A stretch of DNA of 64,000 nucleotides, taken from NCBI GenBank assembly GCA_037176845.1, contig JAYKXP010000195.1, positions 1-64,000 on the forward strand, written 5' to 3'. The DNA comes from Paramarasmius palmivorus. Lineage: Eukaryota; Basidiomycota; Agaricomycetes; Agaricales; Marasmiaceae. This document shows positions 1-12,686 of this stretch, one piece after another. Each line of letters begins with the position of its first letter. The first letter of the stretch is position 1. A program made the position numbers and the translations under genes. Below the pieces are notes generated by a model, which saw only the letters and a program-made list of their open reading frames with translations, was not told the DNA's origin and ran no database searches.

Positions 1-1420
1 CCTGTTTCTGATGTGTATGATGGATATGTAGACGGTATCCGTAGACGATTGTGATTTTTGGAGACGACCGAGAAGATGAGTGGTTGTGCGTGAGAATATG
101 CAGGAGCGTGCTTCGTCCGGACGCCGATGTAATGCACGTCAAAGCTCATTGAAACTCACGCGTAGATTATACGGTATGATATGAGCTTCCGCACCACAAC
201 GTGTACAATAGAGAGTTGAGGACAGTTGAGGACAAGATTGTGCTGGATTAACAAAGCTCGGTGAGCATATGAGAACCAAACGGCGCGCATAATATTCATC
301 TCGAGAGATTGTGATTTCTCCACAAAAGACGTGATTATACCCACCTCGAGTAAACGATAGAAACTTGACAGACGATCAAAGCTGTTCTAATAGAATATCT
401 TAGAAGGTACCACTCTATGATTGTTGTGATACATGTCTTGAAGTTGAGAGCCCACGGAGCGACAGTACATTGTGGAGTGCCTTGTACAAAACGAGAAGTG
501 ATCGATGGAGAGACAACCCAAGTGTCCTTGTCGGAGCAATGGTGCGTCGGAGAGGTGTGCAGTGTGTAGGGTTGTCGACGATCGCGGTCGCGTGCTGTGA
601 CTGTAAAATGGATGGATCCTACCTTCGAACAGGGAATTGGCGGATATCTGACTGGAAATATTTCCTGATGCGACGTCAGCCAGAGGATAGTCTCTGACGT
701 AATTCGAATTCATGGTTATCATCAAGGTAGACCGTGTCACTTCGTGCCGCAGAGGCCGAAAATTACGCGTACTCGAGCTCAGGAAATATGCAGAAACGCT
801 CTCTCAGCAAGAATTTTCAACGAGTCTCGATATATCGGCCTTTTTCCGTCAAGGTCAGCACGCCAAAGAGCCATTCCGTCAAGAACAATCCTATGCGGGC
901 CGCGTATGCAGTTGTGTCAAGGTCTCTTTGAAAGTTAGAAGGGGAAAGGGATAGCGAGGAAACTATTAATATAAAAAGACTATTATGTTGCCTCGGTGTA
1001 GGTACAAATCGTCTTTAGTGAGATGGCAGCTTCCTGGGCACTGGAAGAGCGAGGAGGTGTGCGAGTATCGCTACATGATAGGGACATAATGAGCGACATG
1101 TACTTGCTCTGTAAACAATCACATGGGGTGAGCCAAATAGTTCGAGAATAGGTATATTACATGGTATGCACCCATTATATCGACGTCAAATACCGCTTGC
1201 ATATATTTGATGAATGAAAAACTTGGTCAATGCTGCGGCATGGGGTATTCAAGGTCAAATGGTCATCGTACCGAGTGGCATCTCAGAACACTTCGAGATT
1301 TTCTTTTGCTCAGAGCGCCGCGCCGAAGGCTCCATCATATCATCGGATAAACTACTTCGACAGTTTCTCATTGGTAAGAGCAATTTCCGCATCTGTCTCT
1401 GTCTTCCTGATGTGCAAATA
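1..1420. other. No recognisable gene
   Basis: Only short overlapping open frames are present on both strands, none with a domain, signal peptide, membrane segment or splice-flanked structure that I recognise. The right part (about 1230-1430) lies downstream of the degenerate minus-strand family copy and may hold the decayed 3' end of its tail, but neither the SGWRP box nor the PPxY box can be read. Confidence 0.4.
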
Positions 1421-1429
1421 CATCATTGC

Positions 1430-2444
1430 GATGATATGAAGATGCCTCCTCGCGGGTGGAGGTTCTCCAATTCCAACAATGTACGAATTAATTGTGACAG
1501 GTTGCCTTTCCCGCTCCAACCCATTAGCATGCCGATGTCGGTTGGGTATAAGGTGAAACTTTTGGAGCGTTCCATTGGGAGAGTATTCTCTTTTTCTGGT
1601 TTGAGTGATAACGATGCCGCCCCAACAGCAACTAGATAATTGTTACGAACTACCCAATACTGGGCCAACATGCGACCGATACTTTTGAGACGTCGCATTC
1701 GAAGTGTTCGCCGGGCATAGGATTGTATTCCCAGTGATGAGAAGGCATTGCTTGAAAAGGAAGTGTACATGGCCTTGGGTATGGTTGGATCACGATCGGA
1801 TGGACTCTGCTCTTATTCTGGGCTTGTTCGACGTGATACAGAGCTTGACGTATTCATGCTTTCCGTAAATCAGGAGTTTTGAGATATCGTGTTGAGTGCC
1901 TGGGATGTATTACAGTGGTACTTGGAGAGAATTAGCTTTGCATATTTATTGGCATTTGTTAATCATACCTTGAGGTTGCTGGGCGACTCTTTGTACGGGG
2001 CTAGGTTCTGCTTGACTGATAATTGGATCGGGAAAAAAAACCTGATGTCCATTTGTGCTTCCCTTGTTTCAAAATGATCGAATAAAACTTGAACGGTGGG
2101 TTAGACACTAAATATCAAAACCCTACCACTCGCGGCCATATTGCCTTTAGTTCATATATTCTGGCCACGAACATACCAAGTTTAGTGATGTGACGCGTAA
2201 GTTTGGATTTTGAACGGCCTACCCGATGTAAAGATGACTCAAAGGTGACATTGGACACAACATCTAATCCCACTTGAGATGGTGCTTGTAGGAGGTTTGA
2301 CTGATACTCCGGAAGCGCTTCCAGAACGAGTGCAAACTCGAAATCCTGATTGTTCTGGTGTGCTATGCCAGGTAATGCTTCAGTAAATAGTGCACCATTT
2401 AGAGTTACGCTTGTGGGATTGACGTCTACGACTCCACCGACCAT
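1430..2444 (-). pseudogene. Degenerate copy of the cluster's PY-tail membrane protein family
   Basis: Minus strand. The ectodomain exon (2115-2444) reads V-V-D-V-N-P-T-S-V-T-L-N-G and, further on, D-F-E-F-A-L-V-L and S-N-V-T-F, the landmarks of the family ectodomain, then meets a GT donor. The usual Trp after the T-L-N-G strand is missing. Just upstream, a signal-like G-I-G-L-A-F-L-L stretch is one nucleotide out of frame with it. Near 1500-1600 a frame reads K-V-S-P-Y-T-Q-P-T-S-A followed by a stop, matching the juxtamembrane V-S-P-Y-P...T-S-A-S box of intact paralogues. No intact membrane helix or C-terminal boxes can be read. I take this as a pseudogene; a diverged gene with unusual splicing is the alternative. 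Confidence 0.45.
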
Positions 2445-3407
2445 TTGCCCCTGATAAGAGAAATGCTAGTCCAATGCCTCTTGAATTACCAGAGTTAGAG
2501 GACCCTTCATGGACGGCTTTTAACAAGACCGATCACTCACACTAATAGTTTCAGCATAGCTGGACAAACGGGGCGAGAGAGCCCAGAAAGCGAGGGTTGA
2601 AAAGGATCGTGTCCTCAGGCTCGCGGGAACCGGGGATGATATAGCAACCCTTCATCATCATCTCAAGAACACTCTTGTTCCCAGTCATGATATCAATCAA
2701 TTAAGATGTTCTTCATGGCAAGAATTATCTGGCGCGTGTGCTTCCTAGTTCTCGCGATGCCACTTTCAACCTGGGACAAAGCTTTATTAGAATTCGGATA
2801 CCAAGTACTGATATAAGAGGCTATTACTACTGCACCTTGATGAAGAAAAGGTCTAAGAGAAGGTTGTGAGGAGTGAACGAAGCACGGTGCTGAAAATAAC
2901 TGATATGATGAGAACAACGCCACAACATAATGATCATCTCGAGAGCTTGATTCCCCCCGCGGCAAGGTGCGATTATGAAATCAATAACGATAGAAGCCCT
3001 ACGGAAGGATCCAAGCACCCTACATACAGCATCTCTACAGGGTACGTTTCATGATTGTTGGAATCCATATCTCGGAGCCAACGGAGCCGATAATATGCTG
3101 TGCAAATTCCATACAGTGGTGTATACGAAGACGAGAAAGGGATCGATGGGGATCAACAACACAAGTGTCGTTTGTCGGAGGAGCAATGGTAGTGAGAGAG
3201 CGATATAGCGGTACTGCAGGGATGACGATCGATCTTCGTATGTATTATGGACGGAGAATGCCACCCAACATATTCGTATCCCGTAAATCGTGCACTTGAC
3301 ACCTTCCAATCGTTCTCTATTCTCGCTTGCCCTACATCCGCGATCCTGCCATCCAAAAAGTTACCACCTATACGCATGTCACCCATACACCCTTTCCCTC
3401 GCATAAC
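2445..3407. other. No recognisable gene
   Basis: Short overlapping frames on both strands with no family motif and no clear splice-linked coding structure. Confidence 0.35.
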
Positions 3408-4036
3408 GCTACATCCCGACCCGGACGCGGTGGAACCAACTACGAGCAAGACAGCAAGATGCGGACGCGCTGTAATGCTGCACATCGATATAAAGACAAG
3501 TTGAGGGTATAGTAAGGTTGAGTGAAGTTGCCGGTAGTTCTAATACGTTGCGTGGGTGGAGAAATATATCTGAGGGGCGGTCTTCAAGGATGGGTGGTGC
3601 GTGTTCGTGTTTTGACGCCGTCGTTGAAGTCTGATAGCGCAAAGGTCTAGGGAGGGATAGGTACAGGCGCGGGGGTATCATAGTAGAGATGCTTCGTACC
3701 TGCACCCATTATCCAGGATTATCCTATCGCTACATCCCATACACCGACCCGGGGGCGGAAGAACCAATTACGTGCAAGACAGCATAGATGCGGACGACGG
3801 TGCAATGCTGCACTTCGATATAGGTACTAGATGGGTATAGCAAGGATAGGTGAGGTTTCATGATTGGGGAAATGCATGTTTAAGGGGTGGTAGGGGTGGT
3901 CTTCAAGGATGGGTAAGGCATGTTCGTGCTTTTGACACCGTCGTTGAAGTCTGATACCGCCAAGGTCTAGAGGAGGACAAGTGAGAATGAGGACGTATAA
4001 TAGTGGAAATGTTGCGTACCTGCACCCATTATCCAG
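3408..4036. repeat. Two-copy direct tandem repeat, unit about 320 bp
   Basis: Copy 1 starts at 3408 and copy 2 at 3728, both with cgctacatccc. Shared landmarks recur at the same offset: a gaacca-ac-tac...caagacagca segment, gcaatgctgcac or its equivalent, a gtcttcaaggatgggt segment, cgccgtcgttgaagtctgata, and tacctgcacccattatccag at 3698 and 4017. The copies differ by many substitutions and small indels, so the duplication is not recent. No coding potential is evident. Confidence 0.85.
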
Positions 4037-4049
4037 CCTGAACAGTGAA

Positions 4050-4480
4050 GTGATTCTTTGAGCTCCGATTGTGAACGCATGCAGGAGATCCTACAATGAG
4101 ATATGAGTCGGAGGGGGATAGATTGAGGATCTTTGACGTACCAGGTATCATGAAATAGGCACTTCTCGCATCTTTCTTGGGTAGTTATAGGCTTCTGAGT
4201 GAGGCAAAAGACATGAGATGGAGAACCTGAGAATGGAAAAACGCTCGGATCACGACTTCGGGTGCCATTCTTTTGCTTGAGCTACTATCACAGACACATT
4301 TCAGATCTGAAGGATTGACAGCTCGATTTGACTAGCCTTTTGAGAGAGCGGGGGAGCGAAGGAAGGCCAGGCAACGAAGGACGTCGAAGGTTGGAAGAGA
4401 ACGCGTAACATTGTCACGTCAGTCACAGCAACCGTCACATCGAGTTGACAACAAACTAGGGTTAAGGTTTGGCTTGGTTC
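4050..4480. repeat. Segmental duplication, copy 1 (partner 8105-8480)
   Basis: This block shares ordered landmarks with 8105-8480: ctccgattgtgaa, gtacca-gatat, a tttcttgggtagt segment, gcttctgagtgaggcaaaag (gcttttgagtgaggcaaaag in the partner) and gactagccttttga. It lies upstream of the PY gene at 4930-5903. The continuation of that gene region is also duplicated, at 12190-14300, so the two partner blocks probably come from one duplication that was later split. Confidence 0.7.
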
Positions 4481-4929
4481 CGAACCTGATCTGCTCGCAT
4501 TGCTGAATGGTTCCTGTTTCCGTTTACACTGCATTAAGAACTTCGATTCCCTACACACCAGTGCCATGATATCAACAACGTTTCTAAGGAACTACCGGCC
4601 GTCTAAAAATATGATTCATGCTGCTTTATGGTCGTCTTGCCATTCGCCGGAATTTATCTTACCGCTACCGACTATCATCTCCAGCTTCAAAAAGAATAAG
4701 ACTTGCAGTTACCGCGTTCATATCTAGCTGCTGACTGCACTTAATCTATTCTACAAGCAGGTATACCACCTTTCCCGACCAACATCTTGATGATCGTTAA
4801 CCACACACCCTACACCATATATCTGGTTTATGCATCATTTATATAACCAGCTTTCCACTGTCTGACTTGCTGGAACTTCTCATCTCATTTTCCACCCCAC
4901 GTATCTGTTCTCTTGCCGTGATTTCAGAT

Positions 4930-5903
4930 ATGAACGCTCTCTTACCGCGTCAAAGCGACAACGATTCAGGCAAGTACATATACTTCTAATGGGTGTTATC
5001 TATTTAAACGCCCAGAAAGGTATCTTGTCTCTGTACATATACTAATCTTAGTCTCACGGCGCGACAAGGAAGTGACCTGGCTCGTACAACCCGGCCTTCT
5101 CGAACCCAGCCTCCTCAGGCTCCAACCCATCCTTCTCAAGCCCAGCCTCCTCGGGCTCCAACCCAGCCTTCTCCGTCCCAGTCTGCTAGTGACTCGACTG
5201 TCTCGACTGGCTCCGCTACCACAGAGCAAATCTCTGTACTGAATAGTGAATCAACGAGGCAAGTCCACGCAATTTCAGTGAATTGTTTATGTTAATATTT
5301 TAATAGTATGCAGCAAACACCGACAACAACGTATGTTAATTGCACCCTGCCACCAGTAACGCCTACCAATGCACGTTTTACAGAGTTTCCACTACCATAA
5401 CTGCCATCTCGACTCCCACGGTCAATACTTCCAAAACTCTCAGCAAGTGGTTGATAATCGGCTCGACCCTCGGATCCGTTATCCTCATCTGCATTATAAC
5501 CATATCTTGCATCTATCGAGGCCGTACCAGAAGATCATCTGCGAAGAAAGGCAGAACCATTGTCCCATACATGGTTTCTGTCCAAGTGCGTCCAAAGCTG
5601 GAAATGGTGATACCAACCCGTAATCGCAACGAGAAACTTAAACCAGACCACCATCGCCCCGTTGAGACATCCCTTCCATCAGGAATTACAGCATCACACA
5701 ATCCGTCATCACCCCCTCCAGTTCCGTTTGCCACCAAACCTGTAGCTCAACGACAGAGGCAGCGTGGCATTCGGAGGCACCAAGATAGCGGATGGAGACC
5801 CCCAATCGCGAGTTCGGGAGTAAGCTCGCCACCATCAGAGTCCGGAAGCGGAAGTAACTTGACGATGGTGGATATGCCGCCAGAGTACGAGAATGCGGTG
5901 TAG
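4930..5903 (+). CDS. PY-tail single-pass membrane protein (PPEY type)
   Basis: Model: exons 4930-4973, 5052-5258, 5307-5330 and 5384-5903, giving 264 aa with all introns phase 2. The second intron uses a GC donor (gag|gcaagt). The protein has a Pro/Gln-rich segment with two copies of a Q-P-P-x-A-P-T-x-P-S unit, a Ser/Thr-rich stalk, a membrane helix (W-L-I-I-G-S-T-L-G-S-V-I-L-I-C-I-I) followed by basic residues, and a cytoplasmic tail ending R-R-H-Q-D-S-G-W-R-P and D-M-P-P-E-Y-E-N-A-V. No cleavable signal peptide or ectodomain is seen at this ATG, so further 5' exons are likely and the start is tentative. The PPEY motif predicts binding to WW domains (established for Nedd4/Rsp5 ligases); the biological role is unknown. 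A broken duplicate lies at 12490-14270. Confidence 0.65.
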
Positions 5904-6440
5904 GAGGTTTGTTTGTAGGCGGTATAATATTGAAGGTGAGGTATACGCTACTCCGATTTGCAACGGATTGTTGATCAGGTAAACCAAAGTTCTTAGTTTC
6001 CACGCCATCGTACTCATGATACCGAACATTCGGTGATCGAGGCGATTCATGCGAAGAATTTCATCACTCCGGCAGGGAAGCGTGGTTTCCAATGTCCAAA
6101 GAAACATTTTCTATCGCTCGGCTGTTATCAGGACAGGGTATGCGCGCAACATGTACGTTTAGAGTTGTGATATGGTGCTACTTTCCGAGGGTGGCATGTG
6201 ATCGTGGAGGTAGATAGGACCAAGGACCTGTTGAATGAACAGCACGTGGGGATAGCATGGGTCAGAAGCACGATGTGATCCCTATCTAGTTCAACGTTTG
6301 TACTTATGCGCTATCTTGGCGTCTATCTGCGGCAGACCCGAAGAAGCTCTGCATATTAATATCATATTTCCTACCTCTATACGGAGTATCGGTGAAGACA
6401 CTAAGTACAATCTTTGAACACCCTGGCAAGGAATATCGAC
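5904..6440. other. Intergenic, between convergent genes
   Basis: The 3' flanks of the plus-strand PY gene and the minus-strand pseudogene meet here. No coding structure is seen. The first part is partly repeated after the broken duplicate at about 14280-14400 (caacggattgttgatca versus caacgaatcattaatc, then aaccaaagttcttagttcca). Confidence 0.5.
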
Positions 6441-7620
6441 TTATACCGCGGCATCGTAGCGAGATGACATCTCTAGTACATTTGTGTTCCCTGCATCAGA
6501 ACGTGGCGCCGAAGGTCGCCATCCACTGTCATCGTGATACAACACTCGACGTGCTCTCAACGAAGGTCCATGACCAGTGTCCGTAGCTTGTAGCCATTCC
6601 TGTTGATCTTCCAGGGCATTGTCCCGAATGATTAATAAAGAAACCTGCTTTCGGTTGGTGTCTTCCGACACTGGAACTATCCGGGCAACGTCCTCGTGCT
6701 GATCAAGGCATTTGACATTCCTCTGTTTCCCCTCCCGCCACATTCGAGGCTGATGTCATAATGGGATAAGGCGAAACCAATCGCGATTCCTTGGAGCGGA
6801 GAGATACCCTTCTTCTGCGTCGAAGAATCATAAATCCAACAGCAATGATAATCAACACGACAACTCCAGGTGCTGGACCAACATTTCGAGACGCTGATCT
6901 CAAACCGCTCGTGGCCATTGAAAATTCTTTAGTCAACGCCCAAATGGAATAGCTTTGAAGAGGATTTGTACCTGGCTTGGGAGCTAGTTGGATCACCGTG
7001 ACTACTAGAAGACGATGTATTCCTCGTACTACTGTGGGTTCTTTCAGCGTGTGATACAGAGCGTGAAGCATGCGAGCTCCCTGTGAACTCAGGACCTCGA
7101 CAGTCATTCTGACCACTTGAACTTGAAGCTGTAACAACTCTGCCTAATACCATGGCAAAGCTCGAAGTCGAGCTCCTTGTGAGTTCAGATGTTTGAGGCG
7201 AGCCTGTCAGATTGTTCCGAGTTGTATCAACCGTGGTACTTTGAGAGAATTAACTTGTGATAGTCACGCAGTATAAAGCATACCTGGTGGTTGTTGAGGC
7301 TGTTTGCACGGCGCTAGTTTTTGCTATGACCGTAATTTCAGAGGTGTATCTACCACCAATATCTATCCTGTTTGGATCACTGTTTTCACGATGGACGAAT
7401 CAAATTATGAATAGTGAATATGGATGAATCTGACCCACGAGTTCGTTTGTATGACATTTAATTCATACGTTCTGGCAGTGATGCAAGTCCAACCTTATGA
7501 TAATAAGCTAAACTGTACCACCCACCCTGGTGAGAGAGGACGGAATGTAACTGTGGACACAATGTCTACAGTCATTGGCAGCTCCTTTAGACATGTCACC
7601 TCCTTTAGACAGTGCCATAG
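6441..7620 (-). pseudogene. Broken PY-tail family copy with mutated PPxY (SSRY)
   Basis: Minus strand. The ectodomain end reads V-D-I-V-S-T-V-T-F-R-P-L-S-P-G before a GT donor (about 7530-7590). A Ser/Thr-rich stalk exon (about 6970-7153) ends at a donor, and a membrane helix (V-V-V-L-I-I-I-A-V-G-F-M-I-L) with five Arg and an L-V-S-P-Y-P box lies at about 6760-6890. The tail is then split by a frameshift near 6720: the upstream frame ends after A-S-N-V-A-G-G-E, while the conserved tail boxes R-V-L-Y-H-D-D-S-G-W-R-P and L-E-M-S-S-R-Y-D-A-A-V continue in another frame. The PP of PPxY has become SS. I could not find a complete ectodomain or signal exon. It is probably non-functional. Confidence 0.65.
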
Positions 7621-8104
7621 AACACATCTACAATACCATATCTTCCCCTGATAAAATTTTATACTGCTCTGCCATATATATTCTTCCTCTCATCATTTTT
7701 GTAGTACATTTGTATGAGCCAAAAAATACAGAAAATCAACAACCAGCCAGCATAGGTTCATGCCAAAAGTGTATGACATTTCCTGCAATATCAAGGGCCT
7801 TGATACCTGTCACATTTTAAAGGTATACAGCTATAGCACAAAAGAATTGTTTCCAATACTTCCCTGGGTTTAGAGGTGGATGCTGAAGCACTATAGGGTA
7901 TGATAGCTTGAAGCCTTAGTTCACCCACGACCTGGACACAACGAGGTTTTATAACAACGTGTGTACAAGTACTGCCAGTGGGGCAAAATAAGACTAAAGG
8001 AGGTAAAACAATGAGCTTGTTTATATAGTGGTGGTCCGGGTAAACAGGTAATGGGAATCCGGAGATGGTAAGGAACGCATGAATGTTGGGATGTAGGCGT
8101 AGGC
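7621..8104. other. No recognisable gene
   Basis: Short frames only. The left edge may contain the decayed N-terminal ectodomain of the neighbouring minus-strand pseudogene. A small direct repeat, ctcctttagacatgtcac/ctcctttagacagtgcc, lies near 7580-7610. Confidence 0.35.
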
Positions 8105-8480
8105 GTTACACCTCCGAACTCCGATTGTGAATACAGACCAAGGGGAGACCCTACATTGAGAGATGAATTGGACTTGGAGATGAAGACACCACTACTTCAA
8201 CGTACCAGATATCCTTAATGCAACCTTTCGACAACTTTCTTGGGTAGTAAAGGCTTTTGAGTGAGGCAAAAGGCCACAGACAAACATGCGAATCCGAGAA
8301 TGAAAAAAATGCGCCAGTCTCTTGCTTGACAGCTACTACCACATACAGATGTTAGAACTAAGGAATTGGCAGCTCCAGAGGACTAGCCTTTTGACGGACG
8401 GGGTTAGCGTTGACCGTTATATCGAGCTACATAGGGTTACATAAGGTTTGGTCCATCACCGCAACATCACCGTCACGTAC
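8105..8480. repeat. Segmental duplication, copy 2 (partner 4050-4480)
   Basis: Matches 4050-4480 in the same order and orientation. It ends just upstream of the DUF6535 gene. The expected continuation of the duplicated block resumes at about 12190, on the far side of that gene. Confidence 0.7.
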
Positions 8481-8771
8481 AAGACGCCATTTCTCGTTCG
8501 GCACATTCATTGCCGGTGTAGGAGATGGTGCGATCTGGTCGTCATCGAACGCCCATGGATATGACGTTGCGCGCAATCCTTCCACCGCTCAGGGAATGAA
8601 CTACTGACCTCGTTCTGCCGGATAATTTTGTCAACCTCTCCCGTGACCACTGCCAGTCTGCGGATGTTGGTCGGCTTATCATGCAGTGACGTGAAAGTTG
8701 CATGACAGCGAGTATGGTTCTTTACTATTTATTCTCTGAGCTTATACAGCTATCTCTCACCCTTTCGTCTC

Positions 8772-11735
8772 ATGTCTCACCCTTTGAGTTCACCAATTGT
8801 AGGCTCTGGTCCAACCATTGGACCATCGCACGCGAGATATGGATCAATATTTGGAATAGAGAGACAGTCCTCAGGATCTCTCCCGGCTTCAAGTTATCGC
8901 CCACGTGAGTTCTTTACACATCGATTTGTACCTGGAGACTGAATTCCATAGACACTCGCGATTATGAGCAGGAGTATCCCGAAGATCCTTACGGCGATGA
9001 AATGGGGAAGGATGCTCGTGTCTGGATGGCTTACTCGGATGAACGAGATTTATCTGACACGGAAATGCTCGGAGGCTGGAAGGATACCCTCGATATACTT
9101 TTGGTTTTCGTACGCGAAATATAGGTTTTTGTAGAGTCTGGCTGACAATTTCCTAGACAGGTTTATTTTCGGCTGTTGTAACAACCTTTGTCGTTGAGAC
9201 AACACAGGTATTGAGCCCAGACTACGCCCAAATCTCTGCTTCCCTTCTTCAGGAATCAGTCGCCCTTCAACGTGCCATTGCCATGGGTCAGTCCGTCGAA
9301 AGCGTCCAGAAGTCCGCCGTCAACGTTGACTCTCAAACGCATTCCTCTATTGACGTTTGGGTCAATGCCCTTTGGCTTGTCAGCCTGTGCTTCAGTCTTT
9401 CGACAGCGCTTATAGCCGTGTTGGTGAAACAATGGATACACTCATACATGTCATTCGTCTCTGGATCGCCCCGAGACCGTGCGCTTATCCGCCAATACAG
9501 GTACATGGGTATCCAGCGATGGAAAGTCTCATTCATCGTCGGAATTTTGCCCATTCTCCTTCATTTGGCACTATTCATATTCCTCGCGGGACTAGTTGTC
9601 TTCTTGTCCCCTCTCAACTTTGCAATATCATGGGTCCTCTTTGCAGTATCATTGCTTTGGTTCTGGTTCTATATTGCAGCAAACATCCTCCCTTTGATCT
9701 ATCCGGACTGTCCGTATAGATCTGATTTGACGTCGTTCATTCAATCCTCCATACATTTCATAATCAAACTAGGAGGAGCGATCGGACATGTCTTTGCATC
9801 TGCCCTGCGCTCGCTTGGAGAGTACGTTCACATCATTCCAGTCCACGAACACGAATCTCTACGTCGCGGGCTTCGTGCAGTTCTCAATGGGCTGAACACA
9901 TTGAATCAACTGCAGACAGAGAAATATCCAGCTACTCAATCGGACAAACCGGAGGAATTGGAGCTAGTATATGTGCGGAGACAGGAATCTTCACTGATCG
10001 CGGAATCTATCCTATGGTTATACGACACTTCAGTAACCAACACGCCCATAAATAGTATTGTGCTTCAAGCAGTAGCAGGATTACCTCCGGATTTTAAGGA
10101 TGTTCATAGGCTCAGGGATAGCGACATATGCGATTCCATCATTCAAATGCTCCGCGCATCATTTTCCAAGAAACTACAAATTTACTCTGGGCGGCAGAGC
10201 ATGGCAGAAAGGCTAGCCAGAGCTTACATCCAGCTGGAAGTTCCCAAACCGGGACCCTCAGCGATTCGTTCCTACTCAGGCGCCTTCCTCGAAATAGGAA
10301 GAGAGCTGGGTCAACCAGAATTTTTCGTTATTTCTGCCCTTATACAAGATAGACTGGAAGATCCTTCCCCTCTTTCAGAACTCCTCCGTCTCTTTTCAGA
10401 TAAACCTGGAGAGCTTCGTCTTTCCGCAGCGACATGGAAAGAGGTCCTGCGCGTCATCCATGACGGCCGTCGATTTGAGCTGGATACGCAATTGTCTATC
10501 ATTCAATTTTTGCTTTGGAGCGCTCCCCCAGGATACACAAAGCAGATATCTCCAGCAGATAAGACTCAAAGGAAGGAAATCGGCGACCTAGCATACTCTG
10601 ACCCCAGGCCAACTAGCTTGCGTGCCTTGTGGGAAGAGAGCAATACTTTCAAGAAAGGGATCGCCGAGGCAGTTCATATCATCCTTACTCATAATTTACC
10701 GGAAATAGAAGGGCAACAGGTGGGTCTTTCTATCAAACGTATATGACGAGTGCTCGAGCATCCCAAATCCAGCGAAGCGACCTATTTATGAGTCTGTATC
10801 ACCTGCGGTGGGCCCTCAGCATTTACCAAACAAGTATACGTCAAAGGCAAACAGAGGCAAAAAAGAATAGCGCAGCTAGTCCTCTGCCTCTGAAATCGGA
10901 AGATCTTGCAGCGTTGGAAGTAATCGAGCCCCATCTGCATGCTGTTATGGATCAGATTTCTTCTCGAATGCTTGAATGGGCACCCGATTCTACAGTGGAA
11001 CACAGACTTTGGGAGATAAATGCCTCGCTCATGTTCCCGTTTCCGTTTCAGCATCAAGGGACGTCGCCGCGCCGGATATTCCATAAACACCTGAACGTCA
11101 TGCTGAGATTATTAAAGCTCAGGTTATCGACGTTATACTTCCTTCAGTCATCTCGGAGTCAAAGTCTACGTAACGACTACCCCGAAATGGTTGTACAATC
11201 TTTGAAGACTTTGACTGCGAGCGGAAACTCCGAAAGTGACAGAACCCATTTCATTAAGGTATCGGAATTCATCTCCGAATTATTAGGTCTGCGTGATAAT
11301 AGTATCTACCCTGCGATTCATGCGGTATTCCTCCAGTGCGACGGCTTTCAGTATGTCCGAAAATATCTCGAGGCCTTTCGTATTCACACTGCTCATCCCC
11401 GTAGCCGAGCTATCCTTACCACGCTGGCACAGCTGATATACTCCTATTTGGAAGGTGTATACCCTAGTTACGGCAGTTTTCCAGGACCAGAGGTGGATCA
11501 CACTCGTTATTTGGCGCGCGAAGACCACGAACTGGATCACCGTACATGGTGCCATGACATTCTCGAGTTTATCCTATCACAGTACCGCGACGATCAAGTT
11601 ATACTTCAGGAGATCCCCAAAGTTTGTTTGCAGGACGAGTTTCCTAGACTGGCCGCTCTTCTTTACCGCTCTCCACCGACAAATATCTTTATTCCCCCAG
11701 CACCGACTCCAGATCCACTACCACGTCTTGACTAG
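8772..11735 (+). CDS. DUF6535-family membrane protein
   Basis: Model: exons 8772-8904, 8952-9109, 9157-10719 and 10773-11735, 938 aa, with GT-AG introns. The ATG at 8772 was chosen because only this frame joins exon 1 (M-S-H-P-L-S-S-P) in phase with exon 2. The N-terminal region has the features of the agaricomycete DUF6535 domain: D-E-M-G-K-D-A-R-V-W, a W-K-D-T-L-D-I-L-L-V-F segment, then T-G-L-F-S-A-V-V-T-T-F-V and S-L-L-Q-E-S. Further hydrophobic helices follow (L-W-L-V-S-L-C-F-S-L-S-T-A-L-I; I-L-P-I-L-L-H-L-A-L-F-I-F-L-A; a W-V-L-F-A-V-S-L-L-W-F-W-F segment), giving about four to five membrane segments. The remaining 600 residues are soluble and helical-looking. The family's function is unknown. 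The gene interrupts a duplicated block whose flanks are at 8480 and 12190, so it probably arrived after the duplication. Confidence 0.88.
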
Positions 11736-12189
11736 AACAACTCGCTCGTGGTTCGCGATATAATCTGGCCAGTCGTTTGAACGTGTCACAAGCATCTTAT
11801 ACTGCATCTTTAACAACTTCCTTGATTGATTAAAATGATTGATATTACTTAACTTAACCTACAGTATTACCAATATCCATTCTGAGTGCGCTTGTGCTTG
11901 GGAGTTCAGAAAGTTTTGAAAAGCGGAGTAAATGTAATTTGAAGACAACTTATGTATTGCCGATAGAAGGACTTCTTGATGATCTAACTACACGCGGCCC
12001 GAACCACTGTCTGCCTAAAACACGGTTCCGTTGTCCGATATTGGAGTGTTCGGAGTAGTGGCGTAAAGCCCTCACTGCCGGAGTTGGCTTCCTTTGGTGA
12101 TCCACTCGGACCACGGCTGTGTTTGCTCACATCGCTAGATCTTTCTCTATCGTTTTTTGTTCCATGCATGCGTTTTTAAGAAAGAGCGT
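11736..12189. other. 3' flank of the DUF6535 gene, no further gene
   Basis: A/T-rich 3' flank with no coding structure recognised. It ends where homology to the 4560-5960 block begins. Confidence 0.5.
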
Positions 12190-12677
12190 TAATTTGGATG
12201 GCTCTATATACCATGATATCAACAACGTTTCCAAGGAGTTATCCGCCGTCAAAATATAACATTCATTCTGCTTTATGGTCTTGTCAAGTCTAAGCTCACT
12301 ATCTATCTTCAGCTCTCAAGGATAAGGCCTATAACTATTACATTCATACCCAGTTTCTGAATACGCTTATGTTTGCGAATAGGTACACCAACTTTCCCGA
12401 CCAACATGTTACCTTGATTCGGATCAGTACTCACACGCCCTACATTGCAAATCCTGCTGATGGGTCATTTATACGATCAGATTTGTGCTTTCTGCAGTAC
12501 TGCACTTTCTCCTCCCATTTTACACCCCCGCATCTCGATTATTTTCCCGTGGTTTCAGATAGTAACGCTCGCTCTCAACTCGTCAAGACGACAACAGTTC
12601 AGGCAAGTAAATATACTTCTCATGGGTGATATCGCCAAAGGCTAGCAATGGCGACACCAAGTTGGAACGAGAAATGA

Positions 12678-12686
12678 CTTCGACAG
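12678..12686. repeat. Left 9-bp target site duplication
   Basis: The sequence cttcgacag immediately precedes the element and is repeated at 14042-14050. Confidence 0.85.

Noticed and set aside
1214..1639. 141-codon plus-strand frame
   Set aside because: It has no domain or signal and overlaps the decayed tail of the minus-strand family copy.
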